A stretch of 31,787 nt of DNA. It comes from Candidatus Culexmicrobium profundum. Lineage in GTDB: Archaea > Thermoproteota > Methanomethylicia > Culexarchaeales > Culexmicrobiaceae. Location: assembly GCA_025061245.1 (NCBI GenBank), contig JANZKD010000002.1, forward strand, positions 1 to 31,787, written 5' to 3'. The position numbers and the translations under genes are program-made. A model generated the notes under the pieces. The model was not told the DNA's origin. It worked only from the letters and a program-made list of their open reading frames with translations, and made no database searches. Below, piece by piece: positions 16,163-23,362 of the stretch. How positions within the stretch are numbered: the first letter of the stretch is position 1; each line of letters begins with the position of its first letter.

Positions 16163-16186
16163 TATTTAACCCACCGTGGTGATTAA
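16163..16186. promoter_or_regulatory. Back-to-back Shine-Dalgarno sites between divergent genes
   Basis: Only 24 bases separate the two divergent start codons. The core CCACCGTGGTG is an imperfect inverted repeat that supplies GGTG-type SD sequences to both genes (GGTGGG for the PP-loop gene, GGTGAT for the peptidase gene). There is no room for two promoters, so each must start inside the other coding sequence. Confidence 0.5.
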
Positions 16187-17278
16187 ATGTTAGGTGATAG
16201 CGTCTTTAAAAATAGGTTTTCATCTGTTAAAAAATTAATGGAAAAAGAGGAGTTAAATGCATTCATAGTTTCCGGAGGAGAGAACCTCTATTATTTAACT
16301 AACTTTGCTAGGGGCTTAGCTCTACTAATTTTCCAAGATGCTGAACCTATTCTATTTGTTCCTAAATTGGAGTATGAGGATGCAGTTGAAAACAGTCGTA
16401 TTGTGAGAGTTATGAGTGTTGAAAGAAGTGCAGATATCCCTGAATACCTTTTATCCACATTGAAGGAGCATGGAATACTTCATGGAAAGATAGGTGTTGA
16501 AGAAAACTATCTCTCCATCCCTCTTTATATGGAGTTAACTAGTAAAGGTGATACCTATAACTTTGTTTTTGCCTCGAAAATAATTAGACAGCTAAGATCA
16601 GTGAAAGATAAAAATGAAATAGAGCTCATAAGACGTGCACTACAAATTGCTGAGCATGGTATGAAAGCAGCAATTGATGCCGTAGATGATGGATTAAGAG
16701 AGATTGACATTGCCGCTGAAGCAGAGTATGCTATGAGAAAGGCTGGAGCTGAATGGTTTTCCTTTGAAACCATAGTTGCTTCAGGGAAGCGCTCTGCCTT
16801 CCCACATGGATTTTCTTCTCAAAAAATAGTTAGAAATGGTGAGCTTGTAGTTATCGATATTGGTGCAAAATACTGTGGATACTGCTCGGACATTACGAGG
16901 ACAGTGGTTGTTGGTTCATCGAGGAAAGATTATGATGAAATGTTTAACTGTATTGTTTCAGCAATTGAATCTGCATTGGAAACTATTCGGGAAGGTGTTA
17001 AGGCTTCTGATGTTGATGCTGCAGCTAGACGAGTAATCTCGGAAAGAGGGTATGGTGAATACTTTACTCATGGTTTAGGTCATGGTGTTGGTTTAAATGT
17101 ACATGAGGGTCCAAGAGTTAGTTCACAGAGTTCGGATATTCTGCAAGCTGGCAATGTAATTACTATTGAGCCTGGAATATATATACCGGAAATTGGTGGA
17201 GTGAGAATTGAAGAAATGGTAGTTGTCACGAAGACAAAATATGAACTTCTCAATAAGCTTAATAGAATTCTAGGGTAA
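16187..17278 (+). CDS. pepQ: Xaa-Pro aminopeptidase/dipeptidase (M24B family)
   Basis: A 363-aa metallopeptidase of family M24B, expected to cleave X-Pro peptides in the cytoplasm. The N-terminal creatinase-like domain (about 1-130) contains the typical AFIVSGGENLYYLTNF. The C-terminal pita-bread domain holds the metal ligands: two aspartates in VVIDIGAKYCGYCSDITRT, histidine in THGLGHGVGL, and glutamates in TIEPGIYI and RIEEMVVV. Length is normal for archaeal prolidases. ATG 16187 follows GGTGAT. Whether it prefers dipeptides (prolidase) or longer peptides cannot be told from sequence alone, so the symbol is tentative. Confidence 0.92.
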   Translation: MLGDSVFKNRFSSVKKLMEKEELNAFIVSGGENLYYLTNFARGLALLIFQDAEPILFVPKLEYEDAVENSRIVRVMSVERSADIPEYLLSTLKEHGILHGKIGVEENYLSIPLYMELTSKGDTYNFVFASKIIRQLRSVKDKNEIELIRRALQIAEHGMKAAIDAVDDGLREIDIAAEAEYAMRKAGAEWFSFETIVASGKRSAFPHGFSSQKIVRNGELVVIDIGAKYCGYCSDITRTVVVGSSRKDYDEMFNCIVSAIESALETIREGVKASDVDAAARRVISERGYGEYFTHGLGHGVGLNVHEGPRVSSQSSDILQAGNVITIEPGIYIPEIGGVRIEEMVVVTKTKYELLNKLNRILG

Positions 17279-17281
17279 CCG

Positions 17282-18034
17282 CTAAATTATCATACACTTA
17301 CAATTTCTTTTTTCCGGCAACTTCTTAACTGCTAACTTGAAAATTTCAAGTACTACTGGCACCTTTATCTTCATAATTTCGGATACTTCCTCTGCACTTA
17401 TTCTTTCTTGTATGCCTGCAGCATAATTTGTAACAATACAGAGTGAAGCATAGCACATTCCAAGTTCTCTTGCTAAAACTACCTCTGGAACACTTGTCAT
17501 TCCAACAACATCTGCTCCTAGAAGTCTCAGCATTCTTATTTCAGCTGGGGTTTCAAATCTCGGTCCTTCCATGCATGCATATACTCCTGACTCCCATACC
17601 TTTACTGATAGTTCTCTTGCTGCATTAATTAATGCCGACCTAATTTCTGGACAGTAAGGCTCTGTTACATCAATATGTATGACTTTAGGTCCATCATAGA
17701 ATGTTAATGGTCTTCTTCTGGTAAAATCTATGAAATCATGTATTACTACAAAGTCTCCTGGTTTTAATCCATCCCTTATTCCTCCCACAGCATTTGAAGC
17801 AATTATTCTTTCCACTCCTAACTCCTTTAAAGCCCAGATATTACCTTTATAATTGATCATATGTGGTGGTCTTTCATGCTTTTTGCCATGTCTTGGTAGA
17901 AATATTACTTTCTTGTCATTTAAAAATGAATAGTTGACTTCCACTTGACCATATGGTGTGTTGATAACTTCTGTCCTAATGATTTCAAGAGCATTTTCTA
18001 ATCCAGATCCACCAATTATTGCAATTTTAGTCAT
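17282..18034 (-). CDS. MTA phosphorylase family, probable S-methyl-5'-thioinosine/purine nucleoside phosphorylase
   Basis: A 250-aa PNP/MTAP-family phosphorylase that cleaves methylthio- or purine nucleosides in methionine and purine salvage. Phosphate- and ribose-site motifs are GGSGL, PRHG and MEGPRFETPAE. The base-specificity segment reads IVTNYAAGI: the position usually Asp in true MTA phosphorylases (6-aminopurine) is Asn (N203). Together with ASNAVGG, this suggests 6-oxopurine substrates, as in archaeal methylthioinosine phosphorylases. The C terminus ends in a CxC pair (C245, C247), like the redox-stabilising CxC of hyperthermophilic MTAP II. The start overlaps the DUF373 stop (ATGA). 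The family is certain; MTI versus MTA specificity is inferred. Confidence 0.88.
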   Translation of the reverse strand: MTKIAIIGGSGLENALEIIRTEVINTPYGQVEVNYSFLNDKKVIFLPRHGKKHERPPHMINYKGNIWALKELGVERIIASNAVGGIRDGLKPGDFVVIHDFIDFTRRRPLTFYDGPKVIHIDVTEPYCPEIRSALINAARELSVKVWESGVYACMEGPRFETPAEIRMLRLLGADVVGMTSVPEVVLARELGMCYASLCIVTNYAAGIQERISAEEVSEIMKIKVPVVLEIFKLAVKKLPEKRNCKCMII

Positions 18035-19149
18035 TCTTTTTCCTCGCTTTTACCACGCTTTCTCTCTCTTATTTTGTCAATTAGGGTAAATATAACTATT
18101 AAGCTAGAGCATATTCCAGCTGTTACTATGAGTGATGTTATAAGAAGTTCATGTCCCATTCCAGATATGGTTAGCATGGCGGAAATATTTTGAAGGACAT
18201 TTCTAATAGTTGCCAAGAATACTAAGCCTACAAGGTCATGCCATAGCTTTGGCTTCTCTCTCAAATACTTATCAATCATTCTTCCTGTAAGCAGAATGCC
18301 TAATCCAACTAGGAATATATCTGTAGCATTACTCAGAAATAAGCCAATTAGCCTAGGAATATTTTCAGTGGCTGCAGGATTTACTCGAATTTCTGAAAAA
18401 ACATTGCTTATTCCAGCATATATTGCAACTGTACCTGCTATTAAAGTGATGAATCCTGAGAAGAGGATTATGGGAGATGAAGCCCACCATTGCATTATTA
18501 TCTTATCAATGGAAAAGCCTCTCATTACGAAGGCGGCGCCAATAACTATTAGTGCTCCTAGTTGAGTGTACTGGGCATATCCTGCAACACTTAGTGCAGC
18601 TAAGAGTAAGAATATTATCCCTGGCACGCCAAGGAACATTCTTGCATATTGTGGCTCTTCTATTATTCTCCGTAAATATCTTGCAATTAGGATATATGTT
18701 TCCTCTACACCTCTCTCCTGTTGAACTAGTACTCTTCTAACAGAGATGATTGGTATTCTTGATTGAATTACTGGTATAATGATTTCATCTGCTGCACCAT
18801 CTGAAACTAGGATGACACCATCGGCAGGAAATCTCTTTAATACCTCCTCTAGTTCTCCGATAATTTTCATGTCTGCAGTGAGACCGCTTTCAGGTTCTCC
18901 TGTTATAGTTGCAATTTCACATGGGACATTCTTCTCTCTTAACTCTTCATATAAGCCTAAACCTGCAAAAATAGCGTTTACATCTGAGTCTTCAGGTGCC
19001 TTCATTGCAAATGCTGTTGCCACCTTTAAGTTCTCTTCTTTGCCGATTATTGGTGTTTCTGCACCAGTGGTTATTCCAATATCATTATCTCTGTCAACAC
19101 AGAGAATCAGTATTCTCTTTGGTTTTTCTTGTTTTTTCTCATTTTGCAT
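18031..19149 (-). CDS. DUF373 family membrane protein
   Basis: An archaeal membrane protein of unknown function that I match to DUF373. The soluble N-terminal domain (about 1-165) begins ILILCVDRDNDIG, contains ETPIIGKEENLKVATAFAM and DVNAIFAGLGLYEEL, and has VILVSDGAADE, all characteristic. The C-terminal part (about 168-360) has five or six membrane segments, including LGVPGIIFLLLAALSVAGY and SPIILFSGFITLIAG, and ends in a charged tail. The N-terminal domain looks like a nucleotide- or phosphate-binding alpha/beta fold, but no activity is known. It is read between the coiled-coil gene (45 bases upstream) and the phosphorylase gene (4-base overlap). Confidence 0.85.
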   Translation of the reverse strand: MQNEKKQEKPKRILILCVDRDNDIGITTGAETPIIGKEENLKVATAFAMKAPEDSDVNAIFAGLGLYEELREKNVPCEIATITGEPESGLTADMKIIGELEEVLKRFPADGVILVSDGAADEIIIPVIQSRIPIISVRRVLVQQERGVEETYILIARYLRRIIEEPQYARMFLGVPGIIFLLLAALSVAGYAQYTQLGALIVIGAAFVMRGFSIDKIIMQWWASSPIILFSGFITLIAGTVAIYAGISNVFSEIRVNPAATENIPRLIGLFLSNATDIFLVGLGILLTGRMIDKYLREKPKLWHDLVGLVFLATIRNVLQNISAMLTISGMGHELLITSLIVTAGICSSLIVIFTLIDKIRERKRGKSEEKE

Positions 19150-19194
19150 TGTGTCTCACATAACAATTTGTCTATCTACCTAGATAAATATTAA

Positions 19195-20076
19195 TTACAC
19201 TTGTATATTTTTATCTACTTCCATTAATGCCTTAAATTCTTCAAAGCTCAATCTTTCTCCTCTTTTAAGTTTTTCTTTAGCTCTCTTGGCCAATGTAATT
19301 AAAATTTTCTTTTCTTTTTCTCGATTCACTTTTTCAATGATTTCTCTATATTTATCTTGCTTTTCCTTCAACTTCTTCTTTAATGCCCTTATTTTTTCAT
19401 ATATTTCATTTAACTTCTTTTTTAATTCACCTATTTCTTCTCCAAGTTGTTTTATTGTTTCTTTTTTCGATTTTTTTGCCTCTGATACTTCATTGAGCTT
19501 GTTTTCGATTGGTGATATTTGATTTAAAATGTCCTCTATCTTCTTTTTTGCATCTTCAATTTTTATCTTGTTTACTTGAATTTCTACTTCATCTTCAAGT
19601 AATTTCTTTTTCATTTTAACTAGTTTTTCTAGATTCTTCCTCTTTTTGGTTAAGTTGCTTATTTTACTCAGTATCTCTTTTTCCTCTTCTTTCGTCAGTG
19701 AATGTGTCTGATAGTACCACTCAAGTTTTTCAATTTCCTTTTTAATACTGTTTAATTTCCTTTCTACGTTTCCCCATTTTCTTAATGTTTCTCGTATATT
19801 TTTTACTTCTTTAACCCTATTTTTTAGTGATTGTCTTATTGTTGTAATTTCTTTTTTGAGTTCCCTTAACTTTGAATATTTTTCTCTAAGAATTTTTCTA
19901 AGCTCTTTTTCTTCTGATGTTAACTGAAAGTTTTTTTCCTTTTCTTTTCTTATTTTTTCGATTGCCTTATGTAGCTTCCTTCTTTCTTCTTCCATTTTCT
20001 TTTTATGTTCATCTATTTCTTTTCTTATCTCTTCTATTTCCTTTCTTAGTTTTTTGAGTTCTTCTTCAAGTGTCAT
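19195..20076 (-). CDS. Archaeal coiled-coil protein (COG1340-like)
   Basis: A 293-aa protein that is almost entirely Glu/Lys/Arg/Leu heptads, forming a long coiled coil with short breaks. The C-terminal 40 residues (LAKRAKEKLKRGERLSFEEF, then KALME) are not coiled coil and match a conserved tail I recall from the uncharacterised archaeal coiled-coil group COG1340. There is no ATPase head, Zn hook or membrane segment, so it is not SMC or Rad50. Its ATG overlaps the stop of the acyl-CoA synthetase beta gene (ATGA). Function unknown; proteins of this kind have been speculated to be structural or ribosome-associated. Confidence 0.8.
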   Translation of the reverse strand: MTLEEELKKLRKEIEEIRKEIDEHKKKMEEERRKLHKAIEKIRKEKEKNFQLTSEEKELRKILREKYSKLRELKKEITTIRQSLKNRVKEVKNIRETLRKWGNVERKLNSIKKEIEKLEWYYQTHSLTKEEEKEILSKISNLTKKRKNLEKLVKMKKKLLEDEVEIQVNKIKIEDAKKKIEDILNQISPIENKLNEVSEAKKSKKETIKQLGEEIGELKKKLNEIYEKIRALKKKLKEKQDKYREIIEKVNREKEKKILITLAKRAKEKLKRGERLSFEEFKALMEVDKNIQV

Positions 20077-20780
20077 TCTAGTATGATCCTCGCGTCTATT
20101 ACTTTGGCTCCTTTTTCATATACGAATATTGGATTTAAATCAAGTTGGCTTATTTGCTGATAATCTGTTACTAGTTTAGAGACTTTTAATATAATGTCAA
20201 TTATTGCTTCCTCATCTGATGGTGGCTTTCCTCTATAACCCTTTAATAGTGGGTATCCTTTTATTTCTCTAATCATTTCCTTTGCTTCATCTCTTGTTAG
20301 TGGTGCAATTCTAAATGTGACATCCTTTAATATTTCTACAAAGATTCCTCCTAATCCAAACATTAATGTGGGTCCAAATTGAGGATCTTTTAATGCACCT
20401 ACTATTATTTCAGTTCCTTCAGGAGCCATTTCTTGAACAAATATTCCATGTATTCTTGCGTTAGGCACTTTTTCCTTAACATTTTCAATTATCTTATTAT
20501 ATGCTTTTACTGCTTCTTCTTCGTTTTTTATGTTTAATATTACGCCGCCCACGTCTGTTTTATGAATTATGTCTGGTGAAATAATCTTAAATACAACTGG
20601 GTAACCTATCTCCCCTGCAAATTTTACTGCTTCTTCAATGTTTTTTGCAACTCTAAATCTTGTTACTGGTATTCCATATGCCGCGCAAATCTTCTTCGCT
20701 TCATGTTCCATTAAGTATTTTCTGTTTTCAGCTTTTACCTTTTCAATGATTTCGTCGACTATTTTCACTTCTATCCCCAA
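20073..20780 (-). CDS. acdB: ADP-forming acyl-CoA (acetate-CoA) ligase, beta subunit
   Basis: The ATP-grasp beta subunit of ADP-forming acetyl-CoA synthetase, which in archaea conserves energy by making ATP from acyl-CoA. The 235-aa protein matches the family along its length: AKKICAAYGIPV, GYPVVFKIISPDIIHKTDVG (with the family His-Lys), FVQEMAPEGTEIIVG, and DLNPIFVYEKGAKVIDARI. The alpha subunit is not adjacent, so it is encoded elsewhere. The start is probably TTG 20780, about 20 bases from a TATA box and without an SD, suggesting a leaderless transcript; GTG at 20768 is an alternative. The downstream coiled-coil gene overlaps by four bases. The acyl substrate is unknown. Confidence 0.9.
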   Translation of the reverse strand: MGIEVKIVDEIIEKVKAENRKYLMEHEAKKICAAYGIPVTRFRVAKNIEEAVKFAGEIGYPVVFKIISPDIIHKTDVGGVILNIKNEEEAVKAYNKIIENVKEKVPNARIHGIFVQEMAPEGTEIIVGALKDPQFGPTLMFGLGGIFVEILKDVTFRIAPLTRDEAKEMIREIKGYPLLKGYRGKPPSDEEAIIDIILKVSKLVTDYQQISQLDLNPIFVYEKGAKVIDARIILE

Positions 20781-20800
20781 CTACTTACAGTTGATTTACA

Positions 20801-20808
20801 TTTATAAA
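20801..20808 (-). promoter_or_regulatory. TATA box upstream of the acdB-like gene
   Basis: TTTATAAA in the 40-base gap between the GPN GTPase gene and the ligase gene. Its distance (about 20-25 bases) to TTG 20780 fits a leaderless mRNA. It would give the downstream acdB-coiled coil-DUF373-phosphorylase genes a promoter independent of the upstream regulator-to-GPN run. Confidence 0.5.
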
Positions 20809-20820
20809 ATTAAATATTGT

Positions 20821-21564
20821 CTAGACTTCGGCACTAATCCTTTGGATTAATGCAAATAGATTATCAAGTCCTTCCCATGTTGTTGCTGATGTGAAAACTA
20901 AATCTGCTAGTAACTCGGTGCTTATTGCGTCAATTAACTTTTTATTTAGTTCTCCCCTTAAGACTTGCTCCTTTTCTATTAATGTCATTTTCAGTTCATC
21001 TGGATTTTCTATCCATTGTTCAATTTTTTCCTTCTCTTCTAAGGTAAGTAAATCTGATTTTGATATCACATTTATTTGAGGCTTTAGAAATCTGTATTGA
21101 ACTGAGGTTGATAATAGTAGTGCTGATACAAAGCTACTTGGATTCTTTGTGAATATTGAGTCTAATAGGCATAGTACTATTATGTTCTCGCCGCCAATTC
21201 TCGATATTATGTAGGGGCCCACTGATCTAAAGGCAAATAGCTCCATTTGACCTGGTGTGTCAACTAGAAGGAATTCTGGTTCCAGTGAGGTTATTTCATC
21301 TCTTATTTCTCCGAAGTAATTTGCAATCATATCTATACAGGCTACTAGAGCTCCATTTGGTCCTAAATTATATTTTTCCATTACCGCCTCAAAATCTATG
21401 TATTCCCTAATGTCTATGTCTGGTGCGTATGGAAGCCATTTTACTCCAGGGTCCAAATTTAATATGCCAACATTCCTTTCATTATTCTTTAACCATTCTG
21501 AAAAAGCTGCGGTTAATGCTGTTTTACCTGAGCCAGCTGTACCTATAATCATTATTGAATACAT
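20821..21564 (-). CDS. GPN-loop GTPase
   Basis: A 247-aa GTPase of the GPN family (XAB1/Gpn1-type), whose eukaryotic relatives assemble RNA polymerase II; the archaeal role is not settled. Seen are the P-loop GTAGSGKT, the signature Gly-Pro-Asn in LGPNGAL, the G3 motif VDTPGQMELF, and a G4 motif SKSD (in place of NKxD). It ends with a helical segment that closes the fold. ATG 21564 follows GGTGA at good spacing; that SD lies across the cinA-like stop, two bases upstream, so translation is coupled. Confidence 0.93.
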   Translation of the reverse strand: MYSIMIIGTAGSGKTALTAAFSEWLKNNERNVGILNLDPGVKWLPYAPDIDIREYIDFEAVMEKYNLGPNGALVACIDMIANYFGEIRDEITSLEPEFLLVDTPGQMELFAFRSVGPYIISRIGGENIIVLCLLDSIFTKNPSSFVSALLLSTSVQYRFLKPQINVISKSDLLTLEEKEKIEQWIENPDELKMTLIEKEQVLRGELNKKLIDAISTELLADLVFTSATTWEGLDNLFALIQRISAEV

Positions 21565-21566
21565 AG

Positions 21567-22355
21567 CTAGTCACCAACAACTACTTTAATTATTTTTCCA
21601 CCAAGCTTCATAATTTTCATTTTTATTTTCTCATATATCTCTAATATTTCATCTCTCGACTTCTTATTGGAGTATAGATGTAAAATAATGTAGGGCACAT
21701 TATTTTCCATTCTTGGATGAGATTTCAAGTATATTTGAGGATTACTTCTCACAACTTCTTCTATTATTGGTGCTAAATCTGCTTCATAAATATTCTTTAT
21801 ATGTAGTTCTACTTCGTGATATTCTCCACTTTGTATCCTTTTAAGTACACTTTCATTGAACATTGCTTTCATTTCTTCTGGAACACCTGGTAAGGCAATT
21901 ATTGTTACTCCTTTATACTTGACCATTATTCCTGGAGCTAATCCCACTGGATTCTCTATAATATTACTTCCACTCGGCATATATGCCATCTTTCTCCTAA
22001 CATCATCCAATTTTACTCCTTTCCTTCTGCAAGTTTCCCTTATATGTTTTAGTGCTTCTTTATTTAGCTCCACTTTTCTACCTATTGCCTTTGCTATTCC
22101 AAATACTGTCTTATCATCATAAGTGGGACCTAACCCACCTGTAGTTATAATCATGTCTGGCTTTCTTGATATAGCTTCCATTAAAGCTGAGGCAATTTGA
22201 TTAACATTATCTCCAATAATTGTAATTCTATTAACTTTTCCTCCAGCTTCAACAATTTTTCTAGAAAGCCATGAAGCATTCGTATTAACTATTTTTCCTA
22301 TCAGTAATTCTTCTCCAATATTTATAATTTCAACTGTAAAGGGGCTTTTCTGCAT
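21567..22355 (-). CDS. CinA/MoaB-like molybdopterin-binding-domain protein
   Basis: A 262-aa archaeal protein of the CinA N-terminal (MoCF_biosynth) family. Motifs are INIGEELLIGKIVNTNASWL at the N terminus, TTGGLGPTYDDKTVFGIA (the nucleotide/pterin-binding loop), and ALPGVPEEMKAMF. It lacks the C-terminal nicotinamide-nucleotide amidase domain of bacterial CinA, as usual for archaeal members. Bacterial CinA has ADP-ribose pyrophosphatase activity in this domain; a similar nucleotide-repair role is possible but unproven here. It lies between the zinc-ribbon gene (about 10 bases) and the GPN gene (2 bases). Confidence 0.9.
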   Translation of the reverse strand: MQKSPFTVEIINIGEELLIGKIVNTNASWLSRKIVEAGGKVNRITIIGDNVNQIASALMEAISRKPDMIITTGGLGPTYDDKTVFGIAKAIGRKVELNKEALKHIRETCRRKGVKLDDVRRKMAYMPSGSNIIENPVGLAPGIMVKYKGVTIIALPGVPEEMKAMFNESVLKRIQSGEYHEVELHIKNIYEADLAPIIEEVVRSNPQIYLKSHPRMENNVPYIILHLYSNKKSRDEILEIYEKIKMKIMKLGGKIIKVVVGD

Positions 22356-22365
22356 CTCCCTATAC

Positions 22366-22563
22366 CTATTTCTTAGAGCTTAGCCACCACTTTAAATAAT
22401 CTTTCTTCCATGAATCTTCCTCATTTTCCTTAAATCGTCTTTTCTCCCTATACTTATCTAACTCAAATCTTGTTAGAGTTAAGCCACAAGCCCTGCAAAC
22501 ATAGACATATCTTCTCCTATCAAAAATCATTTCGCCTCCGCATTCGGGACAAGTTTTAGCCAC
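22366..22563 (-). CDS. Small zinc-ribbon protein
   Basis: A 65- to 69-aa protein with one zinc ribbon: TCPECGGEM and VCRACGLTL (C-x2-C twice, about 17 residues apart), followed by a highly charged helix rich in Lys, Arg and Trp. Two GTG starts are possible: 22575, which lacks an SD, or 22563, which follows GGGGAGA and gives the compact N terminus MAKTCPECGG. I prefer the latter. The ribbon resembles those in transcription factors, but function is unknown. It sits between the ArsR-type regulator (upstream) and the CinA-like gene. Confidence 0.8.
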   Translation of the reverse strand: MAKTCPECGGEMIFDRRRYVYVCRACGLTLTRFELDKYREKRRFKENEEDSWKKDYLKWWLSSKK

Positions 22564-22581
22564 TTCTCTCCCCACTTACTA

Positions 22582-23229
22582 TTACTCTTCCTTAATTATG
22601 AGTTTAACTCCTAAAAAGATAATCCCTCCTGCAACTATGAAAATTAGAATCGACGGTAAGATGGTGAAGAGCATTTTAATTTCACCTGTCTTTAGAATTG
22701 CAGACAATGCTGTGAAAGCAGAGTATATTACTGCGCTTTCAATGAACTCTGATGAGGTTATGTTTAGTAGTCCAAGAATTAAACCGATGATTATTGAAAG
22801 TATTATAGATGACAATGGTAAGTATCCCAGTATGATCATTGACAATCCAGCTATGGCTGAAAATATTAAATGACTTTTACCTCTAGCCATTCTGTCGATT
22901 TCATATAATGGCTCTAAAAATCCTTTTCTTCCTCTTTCTACTTCTTCAATTTTAAGACTTGGCATTTCCTTTTCAAATAATGGGAAAACCTTCATTCCTT
23001 TTTCAGTAAGAAAGTAAACAAATCCTTTATTAACTGATCGCCTGTCAATATATCCATTTTTAAGTAAAAGTTTTAAATGTTCAACGATAGTTGATTTAGC
23101 TCTACCTGTCAACTCGGAGAGCTCACTTAGACTTAGCTCACCTTTTTCTCTCAATAAACCCATAATTTTTAATCTAGTCTTATCTGCCAGTACCTTAAGT
23201 TCTTCAGCTTTCACTTCTATTTCACTCAA
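22582..23229 (-). CDS. ArsR-type winged-helix regulator with C-terminal membrane domain
   Basis: The N-terminal 75 residues are a winged helix of ArsR type (LADKTRLKIMGLLREKGELS, LSELTGRAKSTIVEHLKLL, GYIDRRSVNKGFVYFLTEKG). Residues about 118-212 form four hydrophobic, membrane-spanning stretches (for example LIFSAIAGLSMIILGYLPL and ILIFIVAGGIIFLGVKLI). This DNA-binding plus membrane architecture recurs in archaea and suggests a membrane-tethered regulator. Start is TTG 23229 with GGTGA, and a BoxA lies at 23255-23266. A 16-bp palindrome with repeats lies about 60 bases upstream and is a plausible operator for this protein, acting on itself or on the divergent recombination operon. Ligand unknown. 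Confidence 0.85.
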   Translation of the reverse strand: MSEIEVKAEELKVLADKTRLKIMGLLREKGELSLSELSELTGRAKSTIVEHLKLLLKNGYIDRRSVNKGFVYFLTEKGMKVFPLFEKEMPSLKIEEVERGRKGFLEPLYEIDRMARGKSHLIFSAIAGLSMIILGYLPLSSIILSIIIGLILGLLNITSSEFIESAVIYSAFTALSAILKTGEIKMLFTILPSILIFIVAGGIIFLGVKLIIKEE

Positions 23230-23254
23230 CTTTTCACCTACTATTCCTATCTAT

Positions 23255-23266
23255 GATTTTATAATT
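23255..23266 (-). promoter_or_regulatory. TATA box for the ArsR-type gene and downstream run
   Basis: Minus-strand reading AATTATAAAATC, a good archaeal BoxA. Initiation near 23235-23240 would leave a very short leader containing the GGTGA SD before TTG 23229. Confidence 0.5.
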
Positions 23267-23271
23267 GTAAG

Positions 23272-23280
23272 TTAAATATT
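23272..23280 (+). promoter_or_regulatory. Possible TATA box for the recombination operon
   Basis: TTAAATATT lies about 90 bases before the ATG at 23363. Initiation about 25 bases downstream would fall at roughly 23300-23305, at the edge of the palindrome at 23288-23303. That position would suit repression by a protein bound there. The remaining leader up to 23362 has no gene. Confidence 0.35.
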
Positions 23281-23287
23281 CGATGTT

Positions 23288-23303
23288 CACCGAATATTCG
23301 GTG
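23288..23303. promoter_or_regulatory. Perfect 16-bp palindrome with flanking direct repeats (putative operator)
   Basis: CACCGAATATTCGGTG is a perfect inverted repeat. The unit TATTCGGTGTTC (23295-23306) is repeated at 23277-23288 with one mismatch, and again inverted at 23285-23296 with two, so three copies of one half-site are packed into 30 bases. It lies in the intergenic space between the divergent ArsR-type gene and the six-gene recombination operon. Such an arrangement is typical of a dimeric winged-helix repressor binding cooperatively. Confidence 0.6.
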
Positions 23304-23362
23304 TTCGACGATTATCTAAACCAGCTTTTTCTACTTGTAAACCTAGTGCTTTTTGAGGAGTC

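Noticed and set aside
19195..20076. Coiled-coil gene as a fragment of SMC or Rad50
   Set aside because: No ATPase head, zinc hook or hinge is present, and it has its own start, coupling and conserved non-coiled C terminus.
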